In this document: one piece after another, positions 1 to 9,398 of the stretch
How positions within the stretch are numbered: position 1 is the stretch's first letter
How the letters are laid out: each line of letters begins with the position of its first letter
Assembly (NCBI RefSeq): GCF_007752345.1
Contig: NZ_CP036299.1
Location: 1-64,000 of the forward strand
DNA from: Planctopirus ephydatiae
GTDB lineage: Bacteria; Planctomycetota; Planctomycetia; Planctomycetales; Planctomycetaceae
Length of the DNA: 64,000 nt
Direction: 5' to 3'
Position numbers and translations under genes: made by a program
Notes under the pieces: generated by a model
Database searches by the model: none
What the model saw: only the letters and a program-made list of their open reading frames with translations
What the model was told of the DNA's origin: nothing

Positions 1-1062
1 ATGCTCGCCGCACTATTGGCGCGCAGCCAATCTGCACTCGCCTCTCAGGAGCCGTTTCTCGTGCTCCCGGAGAATCATTTTGCCTATACGGCAGCGATGC
101 GAATTGTCGAACCGATGGGTTCGATGGCAGTGCAAGGGCCACGCATCACGCTGGTGTACGGCCCCAAGGGTGGTGGCAAATCTCATCTGGTGCGTCATGT
201 GGCCCGCGAAACTTTGAAGCGGTTGGCCCGTGGCAAACTCCTCCTGGCCAATGCCCATGAGTTCTGCCAGTGGCTGCTGGAAGCTCACGATCAGAAAGCT
301 GTCGTCGAAGCCCATGAGAAACTCCGCAGTCTCGAGGTTCTGATTCTCGATGGCTTTGATGAACTGCAGGATCGTGCCGACTTGCAGCAGCAATTGCTCT
401 GTGTCATTGATCTCATGGCCGATGCCGGCGGACATGTCCTCATCGTCAGTGAAAAAGCACCGGGTGAGCTGCGCGGGCTTTCCACTCGATTGGTCAACCG
501 TTGTCACGGAGGATTGTGCGCACTCCTCAAGTGGCCTGGCACGGACAGCCGCAAGCAACTTGCTCTCCATTTCGCTCACCAGAAGCATCTCCCGATGAGC
601 GAAGCCGCCGCTCTGGAACTGGCGGAGAATCTGGCAGGCTCACCAGCACAGTTGATTATCGCGATCCAGCAGATTGAACTGATGGCGCGACGGGAACATT
701 CGACAGCCGATCTCTCTTTGATCAAACGGTACCTGCAGGGTGAACTTCTCGTTCCCACGATTACCATCCATCAGGTGGCTTTGCAGGTGGCTGAAGAGTT
801 CGGCGTCACCATCGAAGCTCTTAAGAGTAAATCCCGGCATCAATCTGTGGTCCTCCCCAGGCATTGTGCCATGCTGCTGGCCAGGCAGATGACCGCTGCC
901 ACACTCGAGGAGATTGGTCGCTTCTTTGGAGATCGAAACCATACGACGGTCTCGCATGGATGCGCGAAACTCGAAGAACTTTTACCGGGGGCACCGACAT
1001 TGAGGCAGGTGCTCCAGAAAATCCGCGGGCGATTCCCGGCCAGCCACAATCGCACGGGTTAA
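1..1062 (+). CDS. dnaA: Chromosomal replication initiator DnaA (short form)
   Basis: AAA+ initiator that binds DnaA boxes at oriC and opens the duplex. Visible in order: Walker A GPKGGGKS at residues 54-61, Walker B VLILDGFDE at 113-121, an arginine-bearing STRLVNR segment near 161-167, and a C-terminal DNA-binding domain (about 255-330) with the signature DRNHTTVSH at 311-319, where the usual Asp before HTTV is Asn. At 353 residues it is about 100 shorter than typical DnaA: domains I and II (DnaB loading, linker) are missing or very short. The frame begins at base 1, so a truncated 5' end is possible, but a chromosome numbered from the dnaA start explains it equally well. I saw no cluster of DnaA boxes in the 150 bases downstream. 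Confidence 0.85.
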   Translation: MLAALLARSQSALASQEPFLVLPENHFAYTAAMRIVEPMGSMAVQGPRITLVYGPKGGGKSHLVRHVARETLKRLARGKLLLANAHEFCQWLLEAHDQKAVVEAHEKLRSLEVLILDGFDELQDRADLQQQLLCVIDLMADAGGHVLIVSEKAPGELRGLSTRLVNRCHGGLCALLKWPGTDSRKQLALHFAHQKHLPMSEAAALELAENLAGSPAQLIIAIQQIELMARREHSTADLSLIKRYLQGELLVPTITIHQVALQVAEEFGVTIEALKSKSRHQSVVLPRHCAMLLARQMTAATLEEIGRFFGDRNHTTVSHGCAKLEELLPGAPTLRQVLQKIRGRFPASHNRTG

Positions 1063-1215
1063 CCTTTTCGAGACTCAGAAGTTGAACGGCCCGAACTTCT
1101 GCTCGAAGATCAGGTGCCGATGACTGAATATCCTGAGGTCGTCGTGCTACACTTCGCCTCTGACCCAGCCCGATTGATCAATTGATATTTTGCCAAGAGA
1201 CAGGAATTCTGCAGC

Positions 1216-2223
1216 ATGACTTCCGCCAAGAGAGCCCTGATCACTGGAATCACCGGACAGGATGGTTCTTATCTGGCCGATCTGCTGCTGGAAAAAGGTT
1301 ACGAAGTTCACGGCCTGATTCGCCGGACAAGTTCCATCAGCACACAGCGGATCGAGCATCTTCTCTGTGGGAATCAACCCCGAGTCGTGCTGCACACTGG
1401 TGACCTGGGCGATACCACCTCGATCCAGCGCGTGCTCAAAGAAGCTCAGCCCCATGAGATTTATCACCTCGGGGCACAAAGCCATGTCCATCATTCCTTC
1501 ACGCAACCGCTCTATACAGCAGATGTCGTCGCTTTGGGGACTTTGCGTCTTCTGGAATCGGCCATCCAGTTGGCGAAAACTCAGGAAGTGCGGTTTTACA
1601 ATGCCGCTTCCAGCGAAATGTTCGGCCACGCGACCATCGTGCCTCAGAACGAAGTAACGCCATTCCATCCCCGCAGCCCGTATGCCTGCTCCAAGGTGTT
1701 TGGCTACCATCAGACGATCAATCACCGCGAAGCGTATGGCCTCTATGCTGCGAACGGGATTCTGTTTAATCACGAATCACCCCGGCGTGGTGAGCAGTTT
1801 GTGACGCGCAAAATCACTCTGGGTGCTGCTCGAATCAAAGTGGGTCTGCAGAAGAAGCTGGCCCTGGGAAATCTCGATGCTCAGCGTGATTGGGGCTTTG
1901 CGAAAGATTACGTCGAAGCGATGTGGCTGATGCTGCAGCAACCTGTGCCGGGCGATTACGTCGTAGCGACAAATGAAACTCACACGGTGCGGGAATTCCT
2001 CGAAGAGACGTTTCGACTGCTGGATCTCGACCCCGCACAATACGTCGAAATTGACCCTGCGTTTTTTCGACCCAGTGAAGTTCCAGTCCTCAAAGGCGAT
2101 TATTCTAAAGCCGAGAAAGAGTTGGGCTGGAAGCCTGCGACGAACTTTAAAGAGCTGGTACGACTGATGGTTGAAGCCGATCTGGCTTTGGCCCAGAAAG
2201 AAGCGGCCCAAGCTGTAATCTAA
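1216..2223 (+). CDS. gmd: GDP-mannose 4,6-dehydratase
   Basis: Short-chain dehydrogenase/reductase that converts GDP-D-mannose to GDP-4-keto-6-deoxymannose, precursor of GDP-fucose and related deoxysugars for surface glycans. The NADP-binding GITGQDG lies at residues 11-17, the catalytic ASSEMFG at 131-137, and the YxxxK pair at Tyr156/Lys160 (YACSK). Length 335 is normal. An AGGA stands about 10 bases before the ATG. The stop overlaps the convergent gene at 2220 by 4 bases. No GDP-fucose synthase (fcl) lies beside it. Confidence 0.93.
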   Translation: MTSAKRALITGITGQDGSYLADLLLEKGYEVHGLIRRTSSISTQRIEHLLCGNQPRVVLHTGDLGDTTSIQRVLKEAQPHEIYHLGAQSHVHHSFTQPLYTADVVALGTLRLLESAIQLAKTQEVRFYNAASSEMFGHATIVPQNEVTPFHPRSPYACSKVFGYHQTINHREAYGLYAANGILFNHESPRRGEQFVTRKITLGAARIKVGLQKKLALGNLDAQRDWGFAKDYVEAMWLMLQQPVPGDYVVATNETHTVREFLEETFRLLDLDPAQYVEIDPAFFRPSEVPVLKGDYSKAEKELGWKPATNFKELVRLMVEADLALAQKEAAQAVI

Positions 2224-3101
2224 GGCTGTGTAGTGACCGCTGACGCGCCGAGCTTACGGAAGTAGTCTTCGGTAAACACCGGGTCGAGCTGGTGGTAGAA
2301 GCCGATGGTCAGATCGAGCTTCTTGCGAATGGCGGCATGCTTTTCGGCAATCGGCCAGATCGATCCGTCACCGGCGAAAATCATTGCTGCAAAGGCATTG
2401 AAGTCATTCTCGAGGTTGGATTGAGCATACTCCTTGAGAAACCCCTGCTCGTGAAGTCTTTCATCGAGCTTCAAGCCCGCCTTCTTCTGTTTGACGGCAT
2501 CTACACCACTCCCCAGATATTTGAAGTCGGGCGGGTTCACCGACTTCCACGCATTTTCATCCAGGAACTTCGGCTGATTCCTCAAGAGAATGCTCGATAA
2601 CTCCGCATGTAAGACGGCTTCGTTGTGAGCATCGGTGAAGCCTTTATTGACATCACCAATCTTGAGATAGACCGCATTTCGCGAGTTTGTTCCACTTGTG
2701 ATGACTCCGCTGTATTTCAATTCCGAGAGCACATAAATCGTCCTGAGGTGCTGCTTAAGAAGTGCTTCGGGGTACTTGGCCAGTGCGGGGATAAGAATCC
2801 GCTGGACACGCTCGAATTCTGCCGCCGGGAGTTCTCCGCCACTGGCAGCAATGGAAGGCTTCAGCCACGATTGTGGGAAGATCCCGGCTCGATCCGATGT
2901 CACCACGGGGATGGGAGCCGCGATGACCGTCACATCGTCAGCCTGCGTGAATCGATCCGATTGACACACGAGGATGAGCAGGAAAGCAGCGAGGTAAATC
3001 GCTCGCTTACATATTTCCCGGGAAATAATTGCGCGGTGTTGGTTGAGAAGCCATGCTTGCCCAGAGCTGCAAGCATGGCACACAGAGCGCCATTTTCTCA
3101 T
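2220..3101 (-). CDS. Exported protein of unknown function; start codon unclear
   Basis: The N-terminal half has a hydrophobic stretch ([13 protein letters not shown]) followed by a polar region, consistent with a signal peptide or anchor. The mature part contains [15 protein letters not shown] and a later [12 protein letters not shown], loosely like planctomycete putative metallopeptidase proteins, but there is no intact HExxH, so I assign no activity. The start is a problem: no in-frame ATG, GTG or TTG lies close to the hydrophobic segment. The nearest ATG (3101) would place the first dispersed palindrome (3050-3079) inside the coding sequence as [11 protein letters not shown]. Either the repeat landed in the 5' end or translation starts at a rare codon such as ATT. 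Convergent with gmd. Confidence 0.6.
   Translation of the reverse strand: MRKWRSVCHACSSGQAWLLNQHRAIISREICKRAIYLAAFLLILVCQSDRFTQADDVTVIAAPIPVVTSDRAGIFPQSWLKPSIAASGGELPAAEFERVQRILIPALAKYPEALLKQHLRTIYVLSELKYSGVITSGTNSRNAVYLKIGDVNKGFTDAHNEAVLHAELSSILLRNQPKFLDENAWKSVNPPDFKYLGSGVDAVKQKKAGLKLDERLHEQGFLKEYAQSNLENDFNAFAAMIFAGDGSIWPIAEKHAAIRKKLDLTIGFYHQLDPVFTEDYFRKLGASAVTTQP
3047..3083 (-). repeat. Dispersed palindrome family 1, copy 1
   Basis: Perfect 11-base arms gccatgcttgc (3050-3060) and gcaagcatggc (3069-3079) around the 8-base loop ccagagct. It is the reverse orientation of the family consensus TGTGCCATGCTTGCAGCT / CTGGGCAAGCATGTCTT. It overlaps the presumed 5' end of the gene at 2220-3101. Confidence 0.85.
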
Positions 3102-3323
3102 AGAAAGTGTATTAGAGCCCCATCGAATCACCATACGGCTCCCCGGATTCAATCATCTCACGATCAAACTCAAATATCGAGGCCGAAAACGAGAGTACTC
3201 ATTTTTTGAATGGGGGGGCGAGTACGGTTTGTGGATGACCGGTGCGCAATTCGTACAAAGCCCGACCATGACTCGTCCGGGCAGTCAGCGAACAGACTTC
3301 ACGAAAGGGTCTTGAAGTCAGGC

Positions 3324-3923
3324 CTAAGTCGATAACGTCCCTTTGGAAGAAGGGACACCTGTTTGACGAGGATCGATTGCCACCGCTTGCCTTAAGGCTC
3401 GGGCTGTTCCTTTGAAAATGGCCTCGCTGATGTGATGGCTGTTGGTGCCGTGGTGCAGCACCAGGTGCAGATTCATGAGTGCATTGGCAGCCACAGCCTG
3501 CCAGAACTCTTCCACGAGTTCGGTATCGAAGGTGCCAATCTTTTCGGTGGGGAACTCGACCTTGTAGATGAATTTCACACGCCCCGACAAATCGAGTGCT
3601 GAAGTGACGAGTGTTTCTTCCATGGGCAAGGTGATGCTGCCATAGCGGACAATTCCTGCTTTGTTGCCCAAAGCTTCGAGGAGGGCTTTGCCCAGGCAGA
3701 TTCCGATATCTTCGGTCGAGTGATGGTCATCGATGTGTGTATCGCCATCGCAGGTCACTTCGAGATCAAACAGACCATGCTTGGCAAATAACGTCAGCAT
3801 GTGATCGAGAAAACCAACACCAGTCGCCACCTGGGCTTGGCCACTGCCATCGAGGTTGAGTGACAGCCGAATTTTCGTTTCGAACGTATTGCGTTCAATG
3901 GTGGCCTGGCGTGGAGAAGACAT
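3324..3923 (-). CDS. hisB: Imidazoleglycerol-phosphate dehydratase
   Basis: Sixth step of histidine biosynthesis: imidazole glycerol phosphate to imidazole acetol phosphate; Mn-dependent cytosolic enzyme. The three family motifs are present: [16 protein letters not shown] near residue 36, DDHHSTED near 65, and [12 protein letters not shown] near 160. These supply the metal-binding His and Glu residues. Length 199 is the monofunctional form, without the HisB-N phosphatase fused in E. coli. It follows hisC on the same strand after 159 bases, so the two are probably co-transcribed. Confidence 0.95.
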   Translation of the reverse strand: MSSPRQATIERNTFETKIRLSLNLDGSGQAQVATGVGFLDHMLTLFAKHGLFDLEVTCDGDTHIDDHHSTEDIGICLGKALLEALGNKAGIVRYGSITLPMEETLVTSALDLSGRVKFIYKVEFPTEKIGTFDTELVEEFWQAVAANALMNLHLVLHHGTNSHHISEAIFKGTARALRQAVAIDPRQTGVPSSKGTLST

Positions 3924-4082
3924 AACTCGATTTCGTTAAAGGAAATTTTTTTTAATAACTGTTCGATCCGAAGATAATCAGCGGTGATCAGCACTGCAGA
4001 CTACCCGACGGGGGATTCATCAGGAAAGAGGATTCATCGGGATGTTATTCAAAGCCTGTGGTTTCTCTGTCGTGCGATCCAG

Positions 4083-5159
4083 CTAGACGATCTGTTTCAG
4101 TGCATCAACGCAGGCGGCGACTTCTTCACGCGTGCCGATGGTGATTCTCAGACCATCGAGCAAGCGATCTGCGGCCCAATCGACGCCGGGAAACTTCATG
4201 TATCTCACGAGGATTTTTCGAGCTTTCAGTGCCAGATAAATGTCGTGATGTTTGCCGCTGGGATGAGTCGTCCAGACGAAGTTGGCCTGGCTGGGCGTCG
4301 GAGTGAACCCAAGCTGAATCAATTGATCTGTCAGCCAGGCTCGTGTTTCGCGGATGCGCTCGACGTTGGCCCGCATCCAGGCTTGATCAGCAATGGCGGC
4401 GGTGGCCGCTGCCAGCGAGATGCTGTCGCAGTTGTAGCTGTCTTTCACCTTGCGGAGACCGGCAATCACGTCATGTCGGGCGATGGCAAAGCCAAAACGA
4501 ATCCCTGCGAGGCTGTACGATTTGCTGAAGGTGCGTGTCATCACCACCCGGTCGCCGAAATCGGCGTTGAGGATCTCTGCTGTTTGTGGTTCATCAGCAA
4601 AGTCGGCATAGGCCCCATCGAGAACCAGTACACCTTCCGGCGGCACCAGTTCGGCAATCTGCGAGGTGGTCCAGCAGTTCCCTGAAGGACTGTTCGGATT
4701 GGGGACAAAGACGGCCTTGGCCCGGTTAACGACCGGCCCGACACGCTCTTTCGACCAGTTCCACCGATCATCGAGAATTAGCCGCTGGTGAGAAACATTC
4801 TGCAGATCGGCCAGGGTCTCGTACAGAATGTAGCTGGGATAAGGATAAGCCATCAGATCGCCCGTCCCGGTGAACGAACGGGTGATGATGGTGAGGACTT
4901 CATCGCTGCCATTGGTAGGGAGAATCTGATCGGGATCAACGCCATAAACTTCCGCAGCAATGCGGCGAAAGTTGGTGGCTAAAGGATCGGGATAGAGATT
5001 CAACCGACTGGTCGCAGCAGCCTGAATGGCCTCTGCCACTCGGGGTGAAGGGGGATATGGATTCTCGTTGGTGTTCAGCTTGATCCAGCCTGTTTCCTGA
5101 GGCTGCTCGCCCGGGACATAGCCAGAAATTCGTTCAATATGCGGCAGAAAAAGACTCAT
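4083..5159 (-). CDS. hisC: Histidinol-phosphate aminotransferase
   Basis: PLP-dependent class I/II aminotransferase that makes histidinol phosphate with glutamate as donor. NENPYPPSP near residue 31 is the typical substrate-loop start, PNPNSPSG lies at 153-160, DGAYADF at 181-187, and the PLP lysine is Lys213 in TRTFSKSYSLAG. Length 358 is normal. Upstream of hisB on the same strand. A degenerate copy of dispersed palindrome 1 lies about 75 bases before the start. Confidence 0.95.
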   Translation of the reverse strand: MSLFLPHIERISGYVPGEQPQETGWIKLNTNENPYPPSPRVAEAIQAAATSRLNLYPDPLATNFRRIAAEVYGVDPDQILPTNGSDEVLTIITRSFTGTGDLMAYPYPSYILYETLADLQNVSHQRLILDDRWNWSKERVGPVVNRAKAVFVPNPNSPSGNCWTTSQIAELVPPEGVLVLDGAYADFADEPQTAEILNADFGDRVVMTRTFSKSYSLAGIRFGFAIARHDVIAGLRKVKDSYNCDSISLAAATAAIADQAWMRANVERIRETRAWLTDQLIQLGFTPTPSQANFVWTTHPSGKHHDIYLALKARKILVRYMKFPGVDWAADRLLDGLRITIGTREEVAACVDALKQIV

Positions 5160-5767
5160 AACAGGCCTTGAAGGTCAAAGACTCGTAAAAACTTCGATGC
5201 ATTCCAGCGGAAAACAAGCCAACAGTGCTGTATGCCATGCTTGCAGCTGGGGTCCAGCATGTCTTGCTAACTTTTGTGAGTCATTCCAGTTGTACTTCGT
5301 CCCGGATTTTGAACAGGGAATCATCTTTCCCTGAGTCGGCAAGCTCGGGACAGAAGGTCGATTCACTATTGTCTCAGTTCTCGCTGCAGGGGGCAAACCG
5401 CTCTACCAAACTGTCGGAATTGTAGATCGCCAAGGAACTTCTGTCTCTGGAAGCCACCTGGCGCACGCTGACAGCCCTTCCCCTCCACAGAAAAAGACGC
5501 CACGAGCCCGTGCCAGGTTCTCGACAAAACCTGCGGGCTACAATCGTGGATGAGATTGAACGTTTCCCTGTTCGCTGAACGAGTGACGAAACGAAGACTC
5601 CCAGCAGTGCGGACGAGATTGGCAGCCTCTGGCAAGGGGCGATATGCTCCATGAAAGTGATCTGCAAGAACTGAGTAGGGTCACCGGCAGCGACAAATCA
5701 GCAGCATTCAGCACCTGAAAATCGATATAAAACATTTGTCAATCAAATGTTACGAAGGAATTTCGAC
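5160..5767. other. Intergenic region between hisC and the gene at 5768
   Basis: About 600 bases. I found only the degenerate repeat copy at 5232-5265. The short minus-strand frames at 5366-5735 overlap one another, lack a ribosome site and resemble no family. The region must carry the promoters of two divergent genes, but I saw no convincing -35/-10 pair. Confidence 0.5.
5232..5268 (+). repeat. Dispersed palindrome family 1, copy 2 (degenerate)
   Basis: tatgccatgcttgcagctgg followed by ggtccagcatgtcttgc. The left arm matches the family, but the right arm has lost part of the gcaagcatg sequence, leaving only catgct/agcatg paired. Upstream of hisC. Confidence 0.7.
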
Positions 5768-6406
5768 ATGGCGACGGGAACCGAAGACGTGATTCTGGCA
5801 CCGCGGCCCAAACGCCGAGTCAGTCGCACATTGATGATCCTCGGAATCGTCGGTGGCGTGGGGATTGTGGGTTGCTGCGGCATGGGCCTGATCTTCAATA
5901 ACGTCATGAATCCCAGTCTGGTCATTCAGCCCGAGCAGGTTCAGGAAGAACTCGCCAAAGTGATGGAACTCAATGTGCCAGAAGGGTTTATACCTGACTC
6001 TGCACAGTCGATGGATAACTTTCTCTTTCTGATGCGGGCGATCTTCTACCGCCAGCAGGATGGACGGGGCTGGCTGAGAATCTTCCAGTTCCAGCCGCGA
6101 GCCATTGGCCCGGATATTGGCAAAAAGCCAACACCCTTCGAAGCGGCTCTCGAACAGGTGGACAGCAATTATCCCCAACTGGAGCCACTCAACGCCCCCG
6201 AAGAGCAGATCGTGAAGCGACTGATTGGCAATCGTGAGGTTCCCATTCGAATTCTCGAAGGGGAAGCCATGACCTCCCGTACACGCTATGTGCAGATCAC
6301 GGCTCGATTCCCGGGAAAAGTGGGGGATATCGACATCAAATTCCAGATTGAGGCCAACCTCTGGAATGACGAGAAAACCGCCGCTCTGATTGACCAGATC
6401 AAGTAG
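5768..6406 (+). CDS. Membrane-anchored protein of unknown function
   Basis: 212 residues. A short basic N-terminus (PRPKRRVSR) precedes one transmembrane helix, about residues 20-45 (LMILGIVGGVGIVGCCGMGLIF); the rest is soluble and presumably periplasmic. No catalytic motif seen. I chose this ATG over the one at 5747 because AAGGA (5754-5758) stands about 9 bases before it and because the basic-then-hydrophobic order fits an anchor. No partner gene is adjacent. Confidence 0.7.
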   Translation: MATGTEDVILAPRPKRRVSRTLMILGIVGGVGIVGCCGMGLIFNNVMNPSLVIQPEQVQEELAKVMELNVPEGFIPDSAQSMDNFLFLMRAIFYRQQDGRGWLRIFQFQPRAIGPDIGKKPTPFEAALEQVDSNYPQLEPLNAPEEQIVKRLIGNREVPIRILEGEAMTSRTRYVQITARFPGKVGDIDIKFQIEANLWNDEKTAALIDQIK

Positions 6407-6753
6407 ATTGAATCTTCGCAACCTTTTAAAAATTCAAACTTTAAGACCAAAAAGCCAATCTTTGTGCCATGCTTGCAGCTTTGGGCAAGCATGATGTTGC
6501 AAACTCTCAAAACAGTGTCCATTCCACGAATGCTGCCGACGAATTGTCGAAAAGAACTTTCCTCACAGTGTGACACGTGGGTTATCAACCTGCGTGAGTG
6601 ATGGGGCGACTACAGGAATTTCTCGAAACAGAGGCCGAATTCAGGTGTTCAAATCCGGGATCGCGCGCGAGACTATCCGATGTAAGTATTGCTGAATGTC
6701 AGACGTGCGGGATTTTGGTCGCGGATGGTGCGAATTGTTGTAGGAATGCCAGT
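6407..6753. other. Intergenic region with repeat copy 3
   Basis: About 350 bases between two same-strand genes. It holds an A/T-rich stretch (6421-6450) and dispersed palindrome copy 3 (6464-6500). An in-frame extension of the next gene reaches back to 6598, but that stretch has no signal-peptide character and I treat it as non-coding. Confidence 0.5.
6464..6500 (+). repeat. Dispersed palindrome family 1, copy 3
   Basis: tgtgccatgcttgcagct followed by ttgggcaagcatgatgttgc. Arms catgcttgc (6468-6476) and gcaagcatg (6485-6493) are perfect. Forward orientation. Confidence 0.85.
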
Positions 6754-7515
6754 ATGGTTCGAGGAATCCTAAACTGCGGATTAGCGGCGGCCTTATTGCT
6801 GCCCTTGACCTCAGCATTCATGACGACCTGTCACGCTCAGCAGATGAATCGTTCCAGCGGCAGTACGACTGGCGGTTCTACAGCACCGCGAGCAAGTCAA
6901 GGCTCAGCTTTTGGTGGCAGCTCCATGCCCGGAATGGGTGGCGGCAGTACGCAATCTGCTGCCGGGACAGGTTTTGGGAGCACTCCACTGACAGGGATTG
7001 GGGCTGGTCTCTCGGCCTTTGGACAACAGGGGACGGGAACCGGTGGTTTCGTGGGTCAGAACTTTGGGACTGGCAACTTTGTCGGTCAGGCCAATGCTGC
7101 CAATGGCCAGGGTCAAAACCAGCGGGGCAATCAGAATAATCAGCGTGGCGGCGTTGATCGCGCGATTCAACAGCAGCTCAATGGCGGTGGCTTTGGTGGC
7201 CAGAACAATTTTGGCGGTCAAAACGGCGGTGGTGCCCGCCAGCAGATTGTCATTCGCCCCCAGCAGCGAATTGCGTTTGATTTCCCCAAGCCTGTCGCTA
7301 ACCAGATCATTCTGAACACGCAAACCCGATTCAATAAGCTAGCCTACAGGCAACCGGCTTTGGCTGGTGTGCAGATTGCCATGAATGCCGATGGTGTCGC
7401 GGTGCTGACGGGCAACGTGGTCAGTGAAGATCAGAAGCGTCTGGCCGAACAGTTAGTCAGGCTGGAGCCGGGTGTCAGGAACGTACAAAACAACCTGGCC
7501 ACCACAGCCCCTTGA
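6754..7515 (+). CDS. Secreted Gly/Gln-rich protein with a C-terminal BON domain
   Basis: 253 residues. A signal peptide of about 29 residues ends at TCHAQQ. Next come about 110 residues rich in Gly, Ser, Asn and Gln with loose GFGGQNN and GTGxFVGQ repeats. The last 80 residues form a BON-type domain (ILNTQTRFN..., GVAVLTGNVVSEDQKRLAEQLVRLEPGVRNVQNNL), a fold linked to membrane or phospholipid binding and seen in OsmY-like periplasmic proteins. The ATG at 6754 is chosen because it opens the signal peptide. A second BON protein lies at 24577. Confidence 0.75.
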   Translation: MVRGILNCGLAAALLLPLTSAFMTTCHAQQMNRSSGSTTGGSTAPRASQGSAFGGSSMPGMGGGSTQSAAGTGFGSTPLTGIGAGLSAFGQQGTGTGGFVGQNFGTGNFVGQANAANGQGQNQRGNQNNQRGGVDRAIQQQLNGGGFGGQNNFGGQNGGGARQQIVIRPQQRIAFDFPKPVANQIILNTQTRFNKLAYRQPALAGVQIAMNADGVAVLTGNVVSEDQKRLAEQLVRLEPGVRNVQNNLATTAP

Positions 7516-7563
7516 TTGCATTACACGTTTTCGTGGAAATCATAACGCGGTGTTATTTGTGAA

Positions 7564-7597
7564 GACATGCTTGTCCAGAGCTACAAGCATGGCACAT
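7564..7597 (-). repeat. Dispersed palindrome family 1, copy 4
   Basis: agacatgcttgtccagag then ctacaagcatggcaca. Arms catgcttgt (7566-7574) and acaagcatg (7583-7591) are perfect and carry compensatory changes (c to t and g to a) relative to the consensus. It lies between two convergent genes and might act as a bidirectional 3'-end hairpin. Confidence 0.85.
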
Positions 7598-7616
7598 ATT
7601 TGGCTATGAATGTCGA

Positions 7617-8243
7617 TTATCTCTCAGAGAGTTGATCGACAAAATAGACCGTATGCGATCTCGGGCCATGGGCACCGATGACCAGTGATTGCTCAATATC
7701 CGCAGTCTTCGATGGCCCTGCAATAAAGGCACCAAACCCGCGTGTAGGAAAGCTCAGGTGCTGGTAGGCCTCGAACATGTTATTGACGATTTTTTCCGCT
7801 GGCACCACGAGAGCCAGATGTTCGCAGATGAAGTATTCGGCCCGATGGCGCACTTTGCTCCCTTCACACCAGACAGCGGCATTCTCGGCCACAGCGAACT
7901 CGCCCGGAAGAATGGCAAAATCAACATCGGCCATGGTGCCGGCAGCCACCACGGAGTCGACATCCACGAGGCTCATCGCTGCACTTGGAGAAAATGTTAA
8001 ACCCTCCACTTCGCACAGCACTTTTTTCGACTGCGCGAAGGGAGCAAGGCTTTGCAGATCGTTCGCGACAGCTTCCAGATGGGGGACATGCACCATTCGG
8101 CCGCCAATCATCTGCAACACTTTGTCGAACTGATCCATAGGATCGGGGTACTGAATCCACGGCCCGTCGAGAGGTGGCAAAGGGGAAGATTCCGGCAGGT
8201 GTCGGCGAATTGCCTTCAGGATTTCAGCACGCGATGTTGACAT
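7617..8243 (-). CDS. lutC: LutC-like LUD-domain protein (lactate utilisation)
   Basis: 208 residues, LUD/LutC family. In the known LutABC system this is the small subunit of the iron-sulfur L-lactate oxidation complex that feeds pyruvate production. Family signatures: DVDSVVAAGTMADVDFAI in the middle and the C-terminal GPSKTADIEQSLVIGAHGP. LutA and LutB are not adjacent. It is the last gene of a minus-strand run and starts 59 bases after the nucleotidase gene. Lactate is an end product of deoxyhexose breakdown through lactaldehyde, which may explain its company with rhaB; that link is inference. Confidence 0.82.
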   Translation of the reverse strand: MSTSRAEILKAIRRHLPESSPLPPLDGPWIQYPDPMDQFDKVLQMIGGRMVHVPHLEAVANDLQSLAPFAQSKKVLCEVEGLTFSPSAAMSLVDVDSVVAAGTMADVDFAILPGEFAVAENAAVWCEGSKVRHRAEYFICEHLALVVPAEKIVNNMFEAYQHLSFPTRGFGAFIAGPSKTADIEQSLVIGAHGPRSHTVYFVDQLSER

Positions 8244-8302
8244 GGGTCAGAACTCATTAAAGCCACAGTTGTAAACAGCTCAAAAATTGTACTCTTCAGG
8301 GA

Positions 8303-9328
8303 TTATTGCTGAGCTGCCAAACTCTGCTGCTGTGCCACGACGGCTGCTACGATTTTCTCATGGTGAATTCCATTCGTGGCAACAACCCCGATATTGGCGG
8401 AAAGATGCCGGCCCTGTGAAAAGTCGAGTTCTTTTCCTGTGGTATCCGTCACTTTGCCACCGGCGGCTTCAATGACCATCACACCAGCCGCATGATCCCA
8501 GATGCATTCCTGGTAGCCTGCACGAGTGGGCAGGCGAAGATAGATCTCTGCCCTGCCACTGGCCACGCAGGCATACTTGGCCTGGCTGTCCATTCGCACG
8601 GGTTCGCCAGCGACTCCTAAAGACTGGGCAATCGTGGCGGAAGCATCGTGCCGACTGTGTGTGGCCTCAGCGGATTCACATACGCGGTATTCATGCAGAT
8701 TGTGCGATGTGGAAACATGAATGGGCCGGGGAAGATGATGACCATCGAGCGAGGTCACGAAAGCCCCTGCGCCACGGACGGCATAAAACAATCCTCCCTG
8801 AGCCTGATCGATAGGAGTCGTTGCGGGATTGATGAGATTCCGGACAGGATCAGCCGGGAGATTGGGGCAACCCAGCACGCCGAGAACAAGTTCCCCTTCA
8901 TCGTACAAGGCAAGGGCAATTGCGTACTGCTCTTTGCGAAGAAAGCCTTTGGTGCCATCAATCGGGTCGAGTGTCCAGTAGCGGCGAGAACCTCCTGCGC
9001 CATGGCCGCGATCAATCCACTCACAGATCTGCTGGCTGGTCGCCTGCGGATGATATTTTTGAACGAGAGCCGTCACTTCACTCAGTAGCTCAGGCTCCTG
9101 CTGCAACTCGGTCGAAGTTTCTTCCGCGACGAGGCAGTCGATGGGAAAAGCTCGGCCAATGGCTTCGAGAATGACAGCCTGGCTGGCAAAGTCGGCCATC
9201 GTGACGGGGCTTTTGTCAGACTTGGCCATCGCTGAACTGCCAATACGCCGCTGGACAATCTGGCAGATTTCCGCCGCATTGCGGACCGCAGAAAGTGCCA
9301 GTGAAAGCTCTTGCGAATAATCAGTCAT
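8303..9328 (-). CDS. cysQ: 3'(2'),5'-bisphosphate nucleotidase (CysQ/Hal2 family)
   Basis: Inositol-monophosphatase-superfamily enzyme, Mg-dependent, expected to hydrolyse PAP or PAPS to AMP or APS. Motifs: DKSPVTMADFASQ near residue 38, VAEE near 67, LDPIDGTKGF (metal site) near 125, and the C-terminal WDHAAGVMVIEAAGG. At 341 residues it resembles the longer Hal2/SAL1 form rather than E. coli CysQ. The ATG at 9328 is preferred over 9391 because homology begins there (MTDYSQEL). It sits 70 bases after the sulfatase gene, so a link to sulfate metabolism is plausible. Confidence 0.85.
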   Translation of the reverse strand: MTDYSQELSLALSAVRNAAEICQIVQRRIGSSAMAKSDKSPVTMADFASQAVILEAIGRAFPIDCLVAEETSTELQQEPELLSEVTALVQKYHPQATSQQICEWIDRGHGAGGSRRYWTLDPIDGTKGFLRKEQYAIALALYDEGELVLGVLGCPNLPADPVRNLINPATTPIDQAQGGLFYAVRGAGAFVTSLDGHHLPRPIHVSTSHNLHEYRVCESAEATHSRHDASATIAQSLGVAGEPVRMDSQAKYACVASGRAEIYLRLPTRAGYQECIWDHAAGVMVIEAAGGKVTDTTGKELDFSQGRHLSANIGVVATNGIHHEKIVAAVVAQQQSLAAQQ

Positions 9329-9398
9329 GGTGGAGAGCAATAATTCCGGCTGAGATAAAGAATGGAATGTCTTAAAGCAGTGTCGTGACACGAGCAGG

